This document shows positions 18,185 through 27,541 of a stretch of 42,520 nt of DNA, piece after piece. This DNA is from an uncultured Chloracidobacterium sp. (GTDB taxonomy: Bacteria > Acidobacteriota > Blastocatellia > Chloracidobacteriales > Chloracidobacteriaceae). Where the stretch lies: contig CALCKX010000011.1 in the NCBI GenBank assembly GCA_937966115.1, positions 1 to 42,520 on the forward strand, in the 5' to 3' direction. The notes beneath the pieces were generated by a model that saw nothing but the letters and a program-made list of their open reading frames with translations, was not told the origin of the DNA and searched no databases. Position 1 is the first letter of the stretch. Every line of letters starts with the position of its first letter. The translations under genes and the position numbers were made by a program.

Positions 18185-20335
18185 TCACGCCTGCCAGCGG
18201 ACGCCCAGCAGGGTGACATCGTCGCGCTGGGGCGCGTTCCCCCGATAGCCGTCAAAAGCCTGCGCGATCAGGCGTTCCTGCTCGGATGGCGGCAGCGGCG
18301 CGATCCGCCCGAGCAGCTCGCGCAAATGGCCGGAGCCCAGCCCGCGCGGCGAGTCTTCCCCGTTCTGATCCGTGAAGCCGTCGCTGACGAGATAAAAAGC
18401 GCGCGCGGCGCGAAGGTCGGCCGACCACTCGGCGAACGGGCGCTGACTCCCGCGCCGGTCGCCGCCGATGCCGCGCCGCGTCCCCTTGATTTCATCCAGC
18501 GCGCCATCCATCCACGCCACATACAGCGGACGCCGCGCCCCGGCGAAGGTTATTCGCTGAGCTTCCGGCTGGATGAGGCACAGGGCGATCTCCATGCCAT
18601 CCGCCCTGCCATCCGCTGCGCCGTCGCCCGCCGCCGCGGCTTCCCGCTCCTGACGCAGGACGCGCCGCATCGCTAAGTCCAGCCGTTCCAGGAATAGCCC
18701 CGGCGGCGGCGCGTCAACCGCCAGGCGGTCAAGCAAATCAATGCCGATGAGCGCCATGAACGCGCCTGGAACGCCGTGTCCGGTGCAATCCGCAACCGCG
18801 AGATATAGCCCCTGCGACGTTTCCCGGATCCAGTAAAAATCCCCGCTCACCAGGTCGCGCGGACGAAAAAAGACAAAGGCCCCGCGCCCAATCTGCGCCA
18901 ACCTGGCGGCGTCCGGCAGGAGCGCCTGCTGGATGCGCTGCGCGTAGGCGATGCTCGCGGTCAGCTCTTTTTGCTTTTGCTCGATTTCATCGCGTTGCCG
19001 CGCTATGATGGCGGTCCGCTCCCGAACCTTCCCTTCGAGATTTTGGTTGAGCGCGTCAAGCTCGCCATACACGCGCGCAAAGCGGTTGGCGAGCGAGAGC
19101 GCCATCGAAAGCAGGAGCGCCGCCAAGCCGACCGATCCCAGCGGCGTCGCGCTGTAAAGCCCCAGCCGAATGCCCACGATGTCGTTGACGCCGCACGCCG
19201 CCGAGATGAGTAGCCCGCCCAGGATGGTTCGGGCCTCGCGGTTGCCGCGGCGCGCTTCGGCGATGATCAGCGCCACGAGGATGATGGGAAACAGCAGCGC
19301 CACCAGCACGCGCGGCGTCGAGGTCAGCAGGGAAAACGTCACGCCCGGCACAACGATGGCTGAAATGGCCGAAAGCGCGAGCGTCCAGAGGTACGCCCGG
19401 ACAAACCGGCCCATCGGTCGCCTGAAAAGCGTCCAGAGAAATAGCGCCTGCGGAACCGAAAACAGCGAGATCGTGAAGCTGTTGATTTTCCAAAGCCAAA
19501 CGTAGTCAACCCAGTTCGCGACCCACCACCGCGCGCTGGCGCCCAGCCAGTTCAGCCCAAACAACAGGGCGAATAGCCCAAACCACAGGTATTCGCGCTG
19601 TTCGCGGCGGCGGACGAAAAACAGCAAGTGAAAAGCGCCGACCAGCAAGAAAGTCAGCGACCACACCAGCCCGCCGACCTGCTCGCGCTTACGGCTGGCA
19701 ATGGCCAGCTCGACCGCCTGACAAACCTGCGCGGCATCGCCGCTTAGAAACAGACCGCCGTCAAAGCCGCCGCTTTGGGGCGCTCGCCGCATGCTGGCCG
19801 GAAGCTGCCAGAAGCGGACGGCGATGACCAGGCGCCCGTCAGGCGCGACGAGGTCGCTCGGCACGAGAAAGGCCTGCGGATGCGGGACGGCGAACGCGTC
19901 CGTCGCGGACCATGCCCCAAATCGGCCGATCTGCGCGCCGTTGACAAAAACCTCATAGCTGGCCCAGTCCGCGCCGCCGAGCGCCAGCCCAAGCGGGCGC
20001 TGACACTCATTCGGCGGCAGCTCTAAAACGCGGCGATACCAGGCGACGCCGCCATAGCCGCGATACCCTTGTCGCCCCCAGGGCTGCTCCACGCTGATTT
20101 CCACCCAATCGCGGTCGTCAAGCGTCGCGGCCGCCCACCGCAGGTCGTCCCCGGGGCGAAAGCGCCAGTTGCCCGCGATGGGCGTCGGCTGGTCGAGACT
20201 CGCGATGCGCAGCGGGTCGCCCCAAGCCGTCAGGCTCGCGGCGAGCAGCGCGCCGCAGGCGAGTAACGGCAAGCAGCGCCGGATGATTGCGGCGCGAAAT
20301 CGATGGCGAAGCCGCGGGCGGCGTGGTAAGGGCAA
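18185..20335 (-). CDS. membrane sensor with SpoIIE/PP2C-type phosphatase domain
   Basis: 716 residues. No ATG suits the N-terminus; TTG 20335 has GAGG five bases upstream and leads into a signal segment (LPLLACGALLAASLTAWG). Residues about 45-205 form a beta-rich extracytoplasmic domain of the galactose-binding/7TMR-DISM kind (WYRRVLELPP, YEVFVNGAQIG, LVIAVRFWQLP). About seven membrane helices follow (215-400), then a coiled coil (405-470). The C-terminal PPM domain shows VSGDFYW (Asp499), ADCTGHGVPGAFMA (Asp516), LVSDGFTDQNGE and QRDDVTLLGV, so metal-binding Asp residues are intact. It should dephosphorylate a Ser/Thr-phosphorylated protein such as an anti-sigma antagonist in response to an envelope signal; no such partner gene is adjacent. 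Confidence 0.92.
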   Translation of the reverse strand: MPLPRRPRLRHRFRAAIIRRCLPLLACGALLAASLTAWGDPLRIASLDQPTPIAGNWRFRPGDDLRWAAATLDDRDWVEISVEQPWGRQGYRGYGGVAWYRRVLELPPNECQRPLGLALGGADWASYEVFVNGAQIGRFGAWSATDAFAVPHPQAFLVPSDLVAPDGRLVIAVRFWQLPASMRRAPQSGGFDGGLFLSGDAAQVCQAVELAIASRKREQVGGLVWSLTFLLVGAFHLLFFVRRREQREYLWFGLFALLFGLNWLGASARWWVANWVDYVWLWKINSFTISLFSVPQALFLWTLFRRPMGRFVRAYLWTLALSAISAIVVPGVTFSLLTSTPRVLVALLFPIILVALIIAEARRGNREARTILGGLLISAACGVNDIVGIRLGLYSATPLGSVGLAALLLSMALSLANRFARVYGELDALNQNLEGKVRERTAIIARQRDEIEQKQKELTASIAYAQRIQQALLPDAARLAQIGRGAFVFFRPRDLVSGDFYWIRETSQGLYLAVADCTGHGVPGAFMALIGIDLLDRLAVDAPPPGLFLERLDLAMRRVLRQEREAAAAGDGAADGRADGMEIALCLIQPEAQRITFAGARRPLYVAWMDGALDEIKGTRRGIGGDRRGSQRPFAEWSADLRAARAFYLVSDGFTDQNGEDSPRGLGSGHLRELLGRIAPLPPSEQERLIAQAFDGYRGNAPQRDDVTLLGVRWQA

Positions 20336-20409
20336 GCTCGCCTCGGAAATAGGGTTACGATAGGCTGGCCGCTTGTAAGCGCCCGGATTGTAAGCGAGTC
20401 AGCCCGCCG

Positions 20410-21189
20410 ATGCCATCTGTCGCCGTCATCATCATCGCTCGCGACGAAGCCGCCCGTCTGCCGGCGGCGCTCGATTCCGTCGCCTGGGCGGACGAGCGGA
20501 TCGTGGTGGTGGACGCGGCGACCACGGACGCCACCGCTGAAGTCGCCGCCGCGCATGGCGCGCGTGTCGTCCGGCGTCCATTCGCCGGCTATGCCGCGCA
20601 GCGCAACTTCGGTGACACGCTGACGACCTGCGACTGGATTTTTTGCCTTGACGCTGACGAGCGGGCGACGCCTACGCTGGGCGACGCCGTCCGCCGCGCG
20701 GTCGCCGCGCCGAACTCGCGCGTCGCCTTCACCATTCGGCGGCGTAACCGCTACCTTGGGCGCTGGGTCAGATATGGCGGCTGGTATCCCGACCGTCAGT
20801 TGCGGCTCTACCGGCGCGGGGCTGGACGGTGGCGCGGCGAGTTCCTTCACGAGTCTTTTGAGCCGACCGGGCCAGTCGGGCGGCTTGACGGCGAAATCGA
20901 GCATGACGCCATCGCCTCGCTCGCCGAGCATCACGCGAAAATGAACCGCTACACTGACCTCGCGGCGCAAGAGCTGCGGGCCGCCGGGCGGCGCGCCTCG
21001 CTGTGGAAGCTTTTGCTCTGGCCGGCGGCGACCTTCTTCAAAGCCTATATCCTGCGACTTGGCTTCCTGGATGGCTTCGCCGGCCTGTGCATCGCGCGGT
21101 TCGCGGCGCACTATGTCTTTCTCAAGCACGCCAAGGCGCGGATGCCGACGCCCCCAGCCTCAGCCAGGCGTTCGACAGGCGACGAGTGA
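20410..21189 (+). CDS. family 2 glycosyltransferase, WaaE/KdtX-like
   Basis: 259 residues. The GT-A domain starts at once: VAVIIIARDEAARLPAALDSV, then the DAATTD turn and FCLDADERATP with the D-x-D metal/sugar-nucleotide site (Asp81, Asp83). RRNRYLGRWVRYGGWYPDRQLRLYRR, HESF and the C-terminal amphipathic region (KAYILRLGFLDGFAGL) are characteristic of the WaaE-type transferases that add a glucose-like sugar to lipopolysaccharide inner core. This supports a Gram-negative envelope. The start ATG 20410 gives the canonical N-terminus. It is divergent from the sensor phosphatase (74-base gap, with two copies of TTGTAAGCG) and convergent with the permease. Donor and acceptor cannot be fixed from sequence. 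Confidence 0.9.
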   Translation: MPSVAVIIIARDEAARLPAALDSVAWADERIVVVDAATTDATAEVAAAHGARVVRRPFAGYAAQRNFGDTLTTCDWIFCLDADERATPTLGDAVRRAVAAPNSRVAFTIRRRNRYLGRWVRYGGWYPDRQLRLYRRGAGRWRGEFLHESFEPTGPVGRLDGEIEHDAIASLAEHHAKMNRYTDLAAQELRAAGRRASLWKLLLWPAATFFKAYILRLGFLDGFAGLCIARFAAHYVFLKHAKARMPTPPASARRSTGDE

Positions 21190-21223
21190 CCAGCGCGCGA
21201 AGGCGAACGCCAAATCGGGTCGG

Positions 21224-22624
21224 TCACATCGCTTCCCGGCGCGTCCGGCGGCTGAGCCAATACAGCGGCAGCCCCAGCGCGACAATGCCGAGCCCAATCC
21301 CGGACGACGCCGGACTGGTCAGGAGCGTATTGACGATGAGCCACCCGGCTACGGCGAGAAAGGCCAGCGGGACGAACGGATAGCCGAGCGTTCGATAGGG
21401 GCGCTCGGCGGCGGGCTGGGTCCGGCGCAGGATAAAGACGCCGCCCGTCGCCAGCGCGTAAAACACCCACGATGCGAAAACGACATAGTCGGTCAACTGG
21501 TCAAACGTCCCTGACAGAACCAGAACGCAAGCCCACAGCGCCTGCGCCAGCATCGCCCAGGCTGGCGCGGCGGCGCGGTTGAGCTGCGCGAAGCGCGCAA
21601 AGAACAGGCCATCGCGCGCCATGGCGTATGGCACGCGCGCATTGGTCAGAATCGAGCCGTTGAGCGCGCCGAGACTCGACAATACAAACGCCGCCGACAC
21701 CAGCCGCGCCCCGCCATCGCCCAGAAACGTCTCGGCGGCCTTGGTCGCCACCGGCGGCGCGTCAGGGTAGGCCGTGGAGTTAGACGTCGCAATCGCGCTC
21801 ATCGGCAAGGCGTAGCAGTACGCCAGGTTCGCTAACCCATACACGCCTAGCACCACGACCATGCCGATGATGAGCGCGCGCGGCACATTCCGTCCGGGGT
21901 CGCGCACCTCGCCCGCCGCCATCGGCAGATTGTTCCACCCGTCAAACGCCCACAGCGCGGAGAGCATCGCCGCGCCAAAGGTCGCCGCGCTGACGGTTGC
22001 CGGACGGTCGGAGGCCCAGACGTTGGCCCAGCTTCCCGTCCGCGAGCCAATTAGCGCGCCGCCGACAATCAAGACAATCGCCGCGACCTTGATCCCCGTC
22101 AGCGCCAACTGCGTCCGGCCGCCGACCACGACGCCCAAGCTGTTGAGCGCCGAGAAAAACGCAATCGCGCCTATCGCCGCGAGCTGCTGGGCGCCAAACC
22201 GCCAGGAGATTTCCGCCCCGAAAATGCGGAAGGCAGGCGTCTGCCACGGCGCGCCATAGTCCACCAGGCCCGCGAGAAAGATGGAGAAGCCAACGCCATA
22301 GATGGCAATCGAGCCGGCGGCGGCGACGGCGAACCGCATCCAGCCATAGAGAAACGCCAGAAGATCGCCATAGGCGGCGCGTAGAAAGACATATTCCCCG
22401 CCAGCGCGGGGCAGCATCGCGCCGAGTTCAGCATAGGTCAGCGCTCCAGCCAACGACAGCAGCCCAGCGGCGAGCCAGGCGGCGAGGACGGCGGTCGGCG
22501 AGCCAAGGCTTTGCGCCATCGCGGCAGTCTTGAGAAACACCCCGGTGCCGATGATGGTGCCAACCGTCAATGCCAGCGCGTCGGCGAGCGTCAGCCTGCG
22601 CTGTAACTGCGTTGTCTGAGGCAT
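21224..22624 (-). CDS. APC-superfamily amino acid permease (LAT-like)
   Basis: 466 residues, about 12 membrane helices, the normal APC size. The substrate-backbone-binding motif of helix 1 is intact: TVGTIIGTGVF (residues 20-30). Helix 2 carries AGALTYAELGAMLPRAGGEYVFLRAAYG, a consensus block of APC permeases close to the SLC7 light chains. Helix 6 contains SALWAFDGWNNL, also typical of this group. It probably imports or exchanges an amino acid using the proton gradient; specificity is not readable. ATG 22624 gives the short hydrophilic N-terminus (LQRRLTLADAL) seen in homologues, although no strong ribosome site is visible. It is divergent from the M1 peptidase (127-base gap), which would fit uptake of peptide breakdown products, but this pairing is inference. 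Confidence 0.92.
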   Translation of the reverse strand: MPQTTQLQRRLTLADALALTVGTIIGTGVFLKTAAMAQSLGSPTAVLAAWLAAGLLSLAGALTYAELGAMLPRAGGEYVFLRAAYGDLLAFLYGWMRFAVAAAGSIAIYGVGFSIFLAGLVDYGAPWQTPAFRIFGAEISWRFGAQQLAAIGAIAFFSALNSLGVVVGGRTQLALTGIKVAAIVLIVGGALIGSRTGSWANVWASDRPATVSAATFGAAMLSALWAFDGWNNLPMAAGEVRDPGRNVPRALIIGMVVVLGVYGLANLAYCYALPMSAIATSNSTAYPDAPPVATKAAETFLGDGGARLVSAAFVLSSLGALNGSILTNARVPYAMARDGLFFARFAQLNRAAAPAWAMLAQALWACVLVLSGTFDQLTDYVVFASWVFYALATGGVFILRRTQPAAERPYRTLGYPFVPLAFLAVAGWLIVNTLLTSPASSGIGLGIVALGLPLYWLSRRTRREAM

Positions 22625-22751
22625 GCTGAAACCCGCCGCCCGCGCCAGCCGAGCCGAAAGCCGAAATCCGAGGATTGCGCTGGCGACCGCTCAGGATTAA
22701 AAAGTTACGGCCCAGCAAGTTAGCCCGATTCTAAGACAAATCAAGCCTTCC

Positions 22752-24710
22752 ATGACGATCATCGCTCGCCCCGCTTTCCGTCGCGTCGCGCTTCCCGCGC
22801 TCATCGCGCTGGCTTGGCTGTGGCCCGCCGGGCCAGTCGCGCCCGCCCAGCGGGCCGCGCCCGAAGCGCCGCCCGTGCAATGGGCGCGCATCAACGACTT
22901 TGACGCGCAGCACCTCGCGCTCGACCTGCGCTTTGATTGGAAGGCGCAGAAAGTCAGCGGCGCGGCGCGGCTAACGCTCAAGGCGATCCGGTCGGACCTG
23001 CATCGCGTCGTCCTTGACGCCGGCGAGCCGATGCGCGTTTTCTCAGTCAAAACCGAAACGGGCGTCGCGCTTGACTACGCCCACGACAAAGCCGCCGAAA
23101 AGCTGATCATCACGCTTGATCGCCGGTACGCTCGCAATGACACGCTCACGCTGGAGATTGCCTATGAGGCGACGGCGACGCCGCCGACGGGCGGCTTATT
23201 CGGGATGTTCGGCACAGGGCTGACATTCATCCAGCCGACGCCGGAACATCCCCATCGCCCGCGCCAAATCTGGTCGCAGGGCGAAACCGAGTACAGCCGC
23301 AACTGGTTTCCGTGCTTTGACGCTCCGAGCGACAAGTTCACGTCGGAACTGCGCGCCACGGTCGAGAGCCGCTACGCCGTTGTCAGCAACGGCCGGCTCG
23401 TCGCGGATACCGACAACGGCGACGGCACGCACACCGTCCACTGGCGGATGGAGCAACCCCATGCGAGCTATTTATTGGCGGTCGCGATTGGCGAATACCG
23501 CGTCATCGAGGGCGAGCACGACGGCATCCCGGTGCAATCTTACGTGTATCCGAGCCGGTATGAGGATGCCGCTCGCGCCTATGCCGACTTGCCGCGCATG
23601 ATGGCGTTTTTCTCGCGGGAAACCGGCCTGCGCTACCCCTACGCCAAGTATGCCCAAACGATGGTGGCCGAGTTTGGCGGCGGGATGGAAAACGTTACGA
23701 CGACGCATCTTTCCGACGCCACGCTGCCCCGCCGCGACGAGCCGCTTGACGGCGTCGAGTCGCTCCAGGCGCACGAGCTGGCGCACCAGTGGTTCGGCAA
23801 TCTCGTCACCTGCCGCGACTGGTCGGAGATTTGGCTGAGCGAGGGATTCGCCACCTATTTCGAGGCGCTCTACATGGGCGAGCGCTTTGGCGAGCGGCGG
23901 CTGCGCGAGATTCTGGCGGAACATCACGCGACCTATCACGCCGCCTGGGACAGCGGGCAGCGGCGCCCCATCGTGACGCGCCGCTTCGCGCATCCGGACG
24001 AGCTGTTTGACGCCTACGCCTATTCGCGGGGCGCGCTCGTCCTGGACATGCTGCGCTATGTCGTCGGCGATGAAGCCTGGCGGCAGGGCATCGCGCTTTA
24101 CCTCAGTCGCCATCAGTTTCAGACGGTGGAAACGCATGACTTCCGCCGCGCCATGGAAGACGCTTCCGGCATGGGGCTGGACTGGTTCTTTGACCAGTGG
24201 GTGTATCGTCTGGGCCATCCGGTCTTCACCGTTTCATATCGCTACAACCCGAAGCTCAAGCGGCTGACCGTCGTCATTCGGCAGGCGCCGGCGCGGGGCG
24301 CGGCAGACAATCCCCTTCACGCGGAGCACTTTCAAACGCCGGCCGAGGTCCAGATTGTCTGCGCCGATCAGATCAGGCAATACCGCTGGCAGATTCAAGC
24401 GCGGCCAAGTCAGTCCTTTTTAGTTGATCTGGCGAGTCCGCCAAGGGCCGTCCGCTTCGATCCCGACCATCGGCTGATTCGGGAGCTGGCCGGCGAGCCG
24501 ACCGCGATGCCCAACGTCGCCCTAGCGGCTGGGGAAGGCGTTGCCCAATCGCGGATGACGGCTGGCTATCATCGCTGCCGCCAGTGGCGCCGCCAGCGCG
24601 CGCTGGCCGCTGCGCTGGCCGCCGCGCAGGGCGGCGGCTTTTCACGAGGCGCATGCAATCTATGCGCGAGTCGTGTAGGCTTACGTCACGCTGATCACCC
24701 GCATCATTGA
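22752..24710 (+). CDS. M1-family zinc aminopeptidase, exported
   Basis: 652 residues. A signal segment (VALPALIALAWLWPAG) at residues 13-28 predicts export. The M1 N-terminal beta domain follows. Catalytic parts are complete: GGGMEN (residues 309-314, variant of GAMEN that grips the substrate N-terminus), HELAH (His341, Glu342, His345) and the third zinc ligand Glu364 in LSEGFATYFEALY exactly 18 residues on. An Ig-like domain ends at about residue 580 (VRFDPDHRLIREL). Many relatives continue into a helical C-terminal domain, which is absent. The last 60 residues are rich in Arg, His, Cys and Ala and look non-coding, and a terminator hairpin lies inside them. The stop at 24708 overlaps the ribosome site of the next gene. 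Confidence 0.9.
   Translation: MTIIARPAFRRVALPALIALAWLWPAGPVAPAQRAAPEAPPVQWARINDFDAQHLALDLRFDWKAQKVSGAARLTLKAIRSDLHRVVLDAGEPMRVFSVKTETGVALDYAHDKAAEKLIITLDRRYARNDTLTLEIAYEATATPPTGGLFGMFGTGLTFIQPTPEHPHRPRQIWSQGETEYSRNWFPCFDAPSDKFTSELRATVESRYAVVSNGRLVADTDNGDGTHTVHWRMEQPHASYLLAVAIGEYRVIEGEHDGIPVQSYVYPSRYEDAARAYADLPRMMAFFSRETGLRYPYAKYAQTMVAEFGGGMENVTTTHLSDATLPRRDEPLDGVESLQAHELAHQWFGNLVTCRDWSEIWLSEGFATYFEALYMGERFGERRLREILAEHHATYHAAWDSGQRRPIVTRRFAHPDELFDAYAYSRGALVLDMLRYVVGDEAWRQGIALYLSRHQFQTVETHDFRRAMEDASGMGLDWFFDQWVYRLGHPVFTVSYRYNPKLKRLTVVIRQAPARGAADNPLHAEHFQTPAEVQIVCADQIRQYRWQIQARPSQSFLVDLASPPRAVRFDPDHRLIRELAGEPTAMPNVALAAGEGVAQSRMTAGYHRCRQWRRQRALAAALAAAQGGGFSRGACNLCASRVGLRHADHPHH
24618..24642 (+). 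terminator. Rho-independent terminator inside the 3' end of the M1 gene
   Basis: GCCGCCGC (24618-24625) and GCGGCGGC (24631-24638) form a perfect 8-bp stem with a 5-base loop, followed by TTTT. This is a textbook shape, but it sits 66-90 bases before the stop at 24708. It implies that transcription of the peptidase gene ends here or that the native stop once lay upstream. Confidence 0.65.
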
Positions 24711-24720
24711 GGATTAGGGC

Positions 24721-25374
24721 ATGAGCGAACCCAAGTCACTCGACGAGCAGCTCACGCAACTTGAGGAGGAAATCCGTCGCCTCAAGATCGAGTTTGACGT
24801 GTATTTCAATGGCGGCCGCGATCGCCCGCCCTACGATACGAAGTGGCGAGTTGAGACGATGATCAAGAAGATTGAGGAAAACCGCTCGCTGCGCTTCCAG
24901 CAGCGGTTTCGCTTCAATCAGATCACGGCACGCTTCGTGGCATTCCGGCGACTTTGGGAGCGCACGGTGAAGGACCGCGAGGAAGGCCGCGACTTGCGGG
25001 CGCAGTACCTCGCCAACTTTCGTGAAAGCGAGGAAAAGCGGCGGGAGGAATTTGGCGAGGCCATTGACGAGCTTGACGTGGATGCAGTGCTGGGCGAGTT
25101 TCAGCGCAACCCGCTGCCGCCGCGCTTTGAGCCAACCACCGTGCAGCTTGGGCAGAATGCCAGCCGCGAGCAACAGGAGGCGGGCATTCGCAAGCTTTAC
25201 GAGAGCCTGCAAAACGCCAAGCGGACGGTGGGCGAGTCCACCACGACCACCTACGAGCAGTTCCGGCAAATCATCGTTCAAAACACCCAGAAGCTATGCG
25301 CCGAGCGCAACACGGCGCATATCAACTTCACTGTGGATATCGTGGACGGCAAGGTAAAGTTCAAAGCCAAGTAA
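24721..25374 (+). CDS. coiled-coil protein, MXAN_5187-like
   Basis: 217 residues, no signal or membrane segment. The N-terminal third has LDEQLTQLEEEIRRLKIEFDVYFNGGRDRPP followed by WRVETMIKKIEENRSLRFQQRFRFNQITARFVAFRRLWERTVKDREEG. This pattern of an N-terminal coiled coil with a YF-N-G turn, a second basic helix and a W-x-R-x(3)-D-x-E-E-G end recalls the C-terminal domain of the Myxococcus MXAN_5187 family. The C-terminal part includes a Thr-rich YEQF helix and a short beta end (INFTVDIVDGKVKFKAK). Function unknown. A GAGG site eight bases before ATG 24721 supports the start. The gene lies 19 bases before the Ser/Thr kinase gene and is very probably cotranscribed with it, so it is a candidate kinase partner or substrate. 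Confidence 0.8.
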   Translation: MSEPKSLDEQLTQLEEEIRRLKIEFDVYFNGGRDRPPYDTKWRVETMIKKIEENRSLRFQQRFRFNQITARFVAFRRLWERTVKDREEGRDLRAQYLANFRESEEKRREEFGEAIDELDVDAVLGEFQRNPLPPRFEPTTVQLGQNASREQQEAGIRKLYESLQNAKRTVGESTTTTYEQFRQIIVQNTQKLCAERNTAHINFTVDIVDGKVKFKAK

Positions 25375-25393
25375 TCCTCCCCACGCGCCGCGC

Positions 25394-27541
25394 ATGGCCA
25401 ATCAACCTGACCGCGCACTGAGCGACATTGACCAAACTCGTCTGGCGTCATCGACAAGCGCGCCAGCTGTAGCCGATGGCTTGGAGGGAAAGACCCTGCT
25501 CTCCGGGTCTGGATTCGACGCGCTCGCCGACGAGCGCGACACCAAGAACATTCCGAACCTGCCCGTGACCGAAGTCACGCTCAGCGCCGGCGCGCCCTCG
25601 ACGCGATCGGTCGGCGGCGAGACGTCGCCGCCACGGCAACGCCCGGTCGAGGGATTCGCCGTCGGGCAGCGCTTCCAGGGGAAGTATGAAATCCTGCGCC
25701 TGCTGGGCGTGGGCGGCATGGGGCGCGTTTACCAGGCCCGCCACTGCGAGCTTGAAACAATGGTCGCGATCAAAGTCATGTCCGCCGCGCTTTCGAGCGA
25801 CGGGGAAGCCGTCGAGCGATTCAAGCGCGAGGCCAAGGCGATGGCGCGGGTGCAACACCCGAACGCTGTTCGCATCATTGACTATGGGGTCGAGCAGGGC
25901 GAGTGCTATCTCATCATGGAGTTTTTGCAGGGCGAAACCCTGCGCGAGCGACTGGCGCGCCAAGGTCGCCTGCCGGTCGAAACGCTTGTTCGCTACGCCG
26001 AGCAGGCGTTCGCGGTGCTGGAGTTCATGCATCGCCAAAACATCACGCACCGCGACCTCAAGCCCGACAACATCTTTCTGGCGCGCTCCGAGACGACCGG
26101 CGAGGAAATCGTCAAGGTGCTCGACTTTGGCATTGCCAAAATCCAGACTTCCACGGTCGTCAACATGACGACCGAAGGCACGATGATGGGGACGCCGCGC
26201 TATATGGCTCCAGAGCAGTGCCGGGGCGTCCAGATTGACGGGCGCGCCGACCTCTATTCGATGGGCGTCGTGCTCTACGAAATGTGCGCCGGCGCGCCGC
26301 CCTTCGATGGCGACAATCCCATCACGGTCGCCCTCAAGCAAGTCAACGAGCCGCCGCCGCCCCTGCGCGAGCGCAATCCCGAGATTTCCGAAGCCATCGC
26401 CGCCGTCATTCACAAGGCGCTCGAGAAGTCGCCCAGCCACCGCTTTCGCTCGGCGCGAGACTTTTCGCAGGCGCTCCTAGAAGCGGCGAATCTCGCGCCG
26501 CGCGACTTCCCTGACGGACGACAGCTAGCGCCGCCCGCCGCTGCCGACCAGAGCGAGCTTGCCAACACGCTCAAGCGCCCGGCGGTAGACGCGGGCGGCG
26601 CGACGCGGCCCTACGGCAGCAGGCTGCCGCTCGACGAAGCCGCCCCCAAGCGACCGAACTGGCTCCTTTACGCCGTCGCGGGAATCGCCCTCTTGAGTCT
26701 CCTGATTGGCGGCGCGCAGCTCGCCGGCTGGCGCGCTTTCCAGCCCGCGCCGTCGGTCGCGACGCCTGAGCCGCCCCGTCCCGTAGTTCCGAAATCGCTT
26801 GAAAGCTTCGCGTTCATTCCGGCCGGGACATTTTCCATGGGGCGCGAGCCTGGCAGCGACGAGTTCGCCAAAGACAAGCGCGCGCCGCTCGATGAAACGC
26901 CGTCTCATACGGTATCGGTGGGGGCGTTTTACCTGGCCAAGTACGAAACCACCAACGCCGAATACAAGCGGTTTATCGAGGCGACCGGCCACCCGGCGCC
27001 GCGCAGCTGGAAGCAAGGAAGCTATCCGCCAGGACAAGATGATTTCCCTGTCACGGGCGTGTCGTGGAACGATGCCCGCGCCTACTGCGAATGGCTGACC
27101 CGAGCGAATGCGGAGGGCGTGACATTTCGCCTCCCCACGGAAGCCGAGTGGGAATACGCCGCGCGCGGCGCGGATGGGCGACTCTTTCCCTGGGGCAACT
27201 TCTGGCGCGACGGCACCGCCAACATCCTTGAGACCTTCAGCGCGTCCCAAGTCTTGTTACTGCCAGTCAACGTCGAGCCAAACAACACTCGCGACAAAAG
27301 CGCCTTTGGCATTTTCGGCATGGGCGGCAACGTCTGCGAGTGGACGGCATCCGACTTCACGGTTTATCCGGGCAGCGGCTATCGCCCAGCCGGCCGCGAT
27401 TTGGAATGTAAAGTCTATCGCGGCGGACACTTCGCCTCGCCGTTGTCCAACGCCAGAACCACCAGCCGAAAATGGACGCTCACCGACACGACGCAGGACT
27501 TTTTAGGGTTTCGCCTGGCGGCGACCCCGCCCCAGCCATGA
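25394..27541 (+). CDS. Ser/Thr protein kinase fused to FGE/sulfatase-modifying-factor-like domain
   Basis: 715 residues. Residues about 1-95 form a Ser/Thr-rich, probably disordered N-terminus. The Hanks-type kinase domain (about 96-360) is complete: glycine loop LLGVGGMGRVYQA, VAIKV (Lys127), HRDLKPDN (Asp221) and DFGIAK (Asp244), with GTPRYMAPEQ closing the activation segment. A single membrane helix is at about 423-445. The rest (about 471-712) is an FGE-sulfatase (SUMF1-like, C-type-lectin-related) domain: PAGTFSMG, YETTNAEYKRF, PVTGVSWNDARAYCEWL, LPTEAEWEYAARG, GNVCEWTASDF and ending GFRLA. The domain faces the periplasm and may act as a sensor. Its stop overlaps the next start by ATGA. 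No ribosome site is obvious before ATG 25394. Confidence 0.93.
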   Translation: MANQPDRALSDIDQTRLASSTSAPAVADGLEGKTLLSGSGFDALADERDTKNIPNLPVTEVTLSAGAPSTRSVGGETSPPRQRPVEGFAVGQRFQGKYEILRLLGVGGMGRVYQARHCELETMVAIKVMSAALSSDGEAVERFKREAKAMARVQHPNAVRIIDYGVEQGECYLIMEFLQGETLRERLARQGRLPVETLVRYAEQAFAVLEFMHRQNITHRDLKPDNIFLARSETTGEEIVKVLDFGIAKIQTSTVVNMTTEGTMMGTPRYMAPEQCRGVQIDGRADLYSMGVVLYEMCAGAPPFDGDNPITVALKQVNEPPPPLRERNPEISEAIAAVIHKALEKSPSHRFRSARDFSQALLEAANLAPRDFPDGRQLAPPAAADQSELANTLKRPAVDAGGATRPYGSRLPLDEAAPKRPNWLLYAVAGIALLSLLIGGAQLAGWRAFQPAPSVATPEPPRPVVPKSLESFAFIPAGTFSMGREPGSDEFAKDKRAPLDETPSHTVSVGAFYLAKYETTNAEYKRFIEATGHPAPRSWKQGSYPPGQDDFPVTGVSWNDARAYCEWLTRANAEGVTFRLPTEAEWEYAARGADGRLFPWGNFWRDGTANILETFSASQVLLLPVNVEPNNTRDKSAFGIFGMGGNVCEWTASDFTVYPGSGYRPAGRDLECKVYRGGHFASPLSNARTTSRKWTLTDTTQDFLGFRLAATPPQP

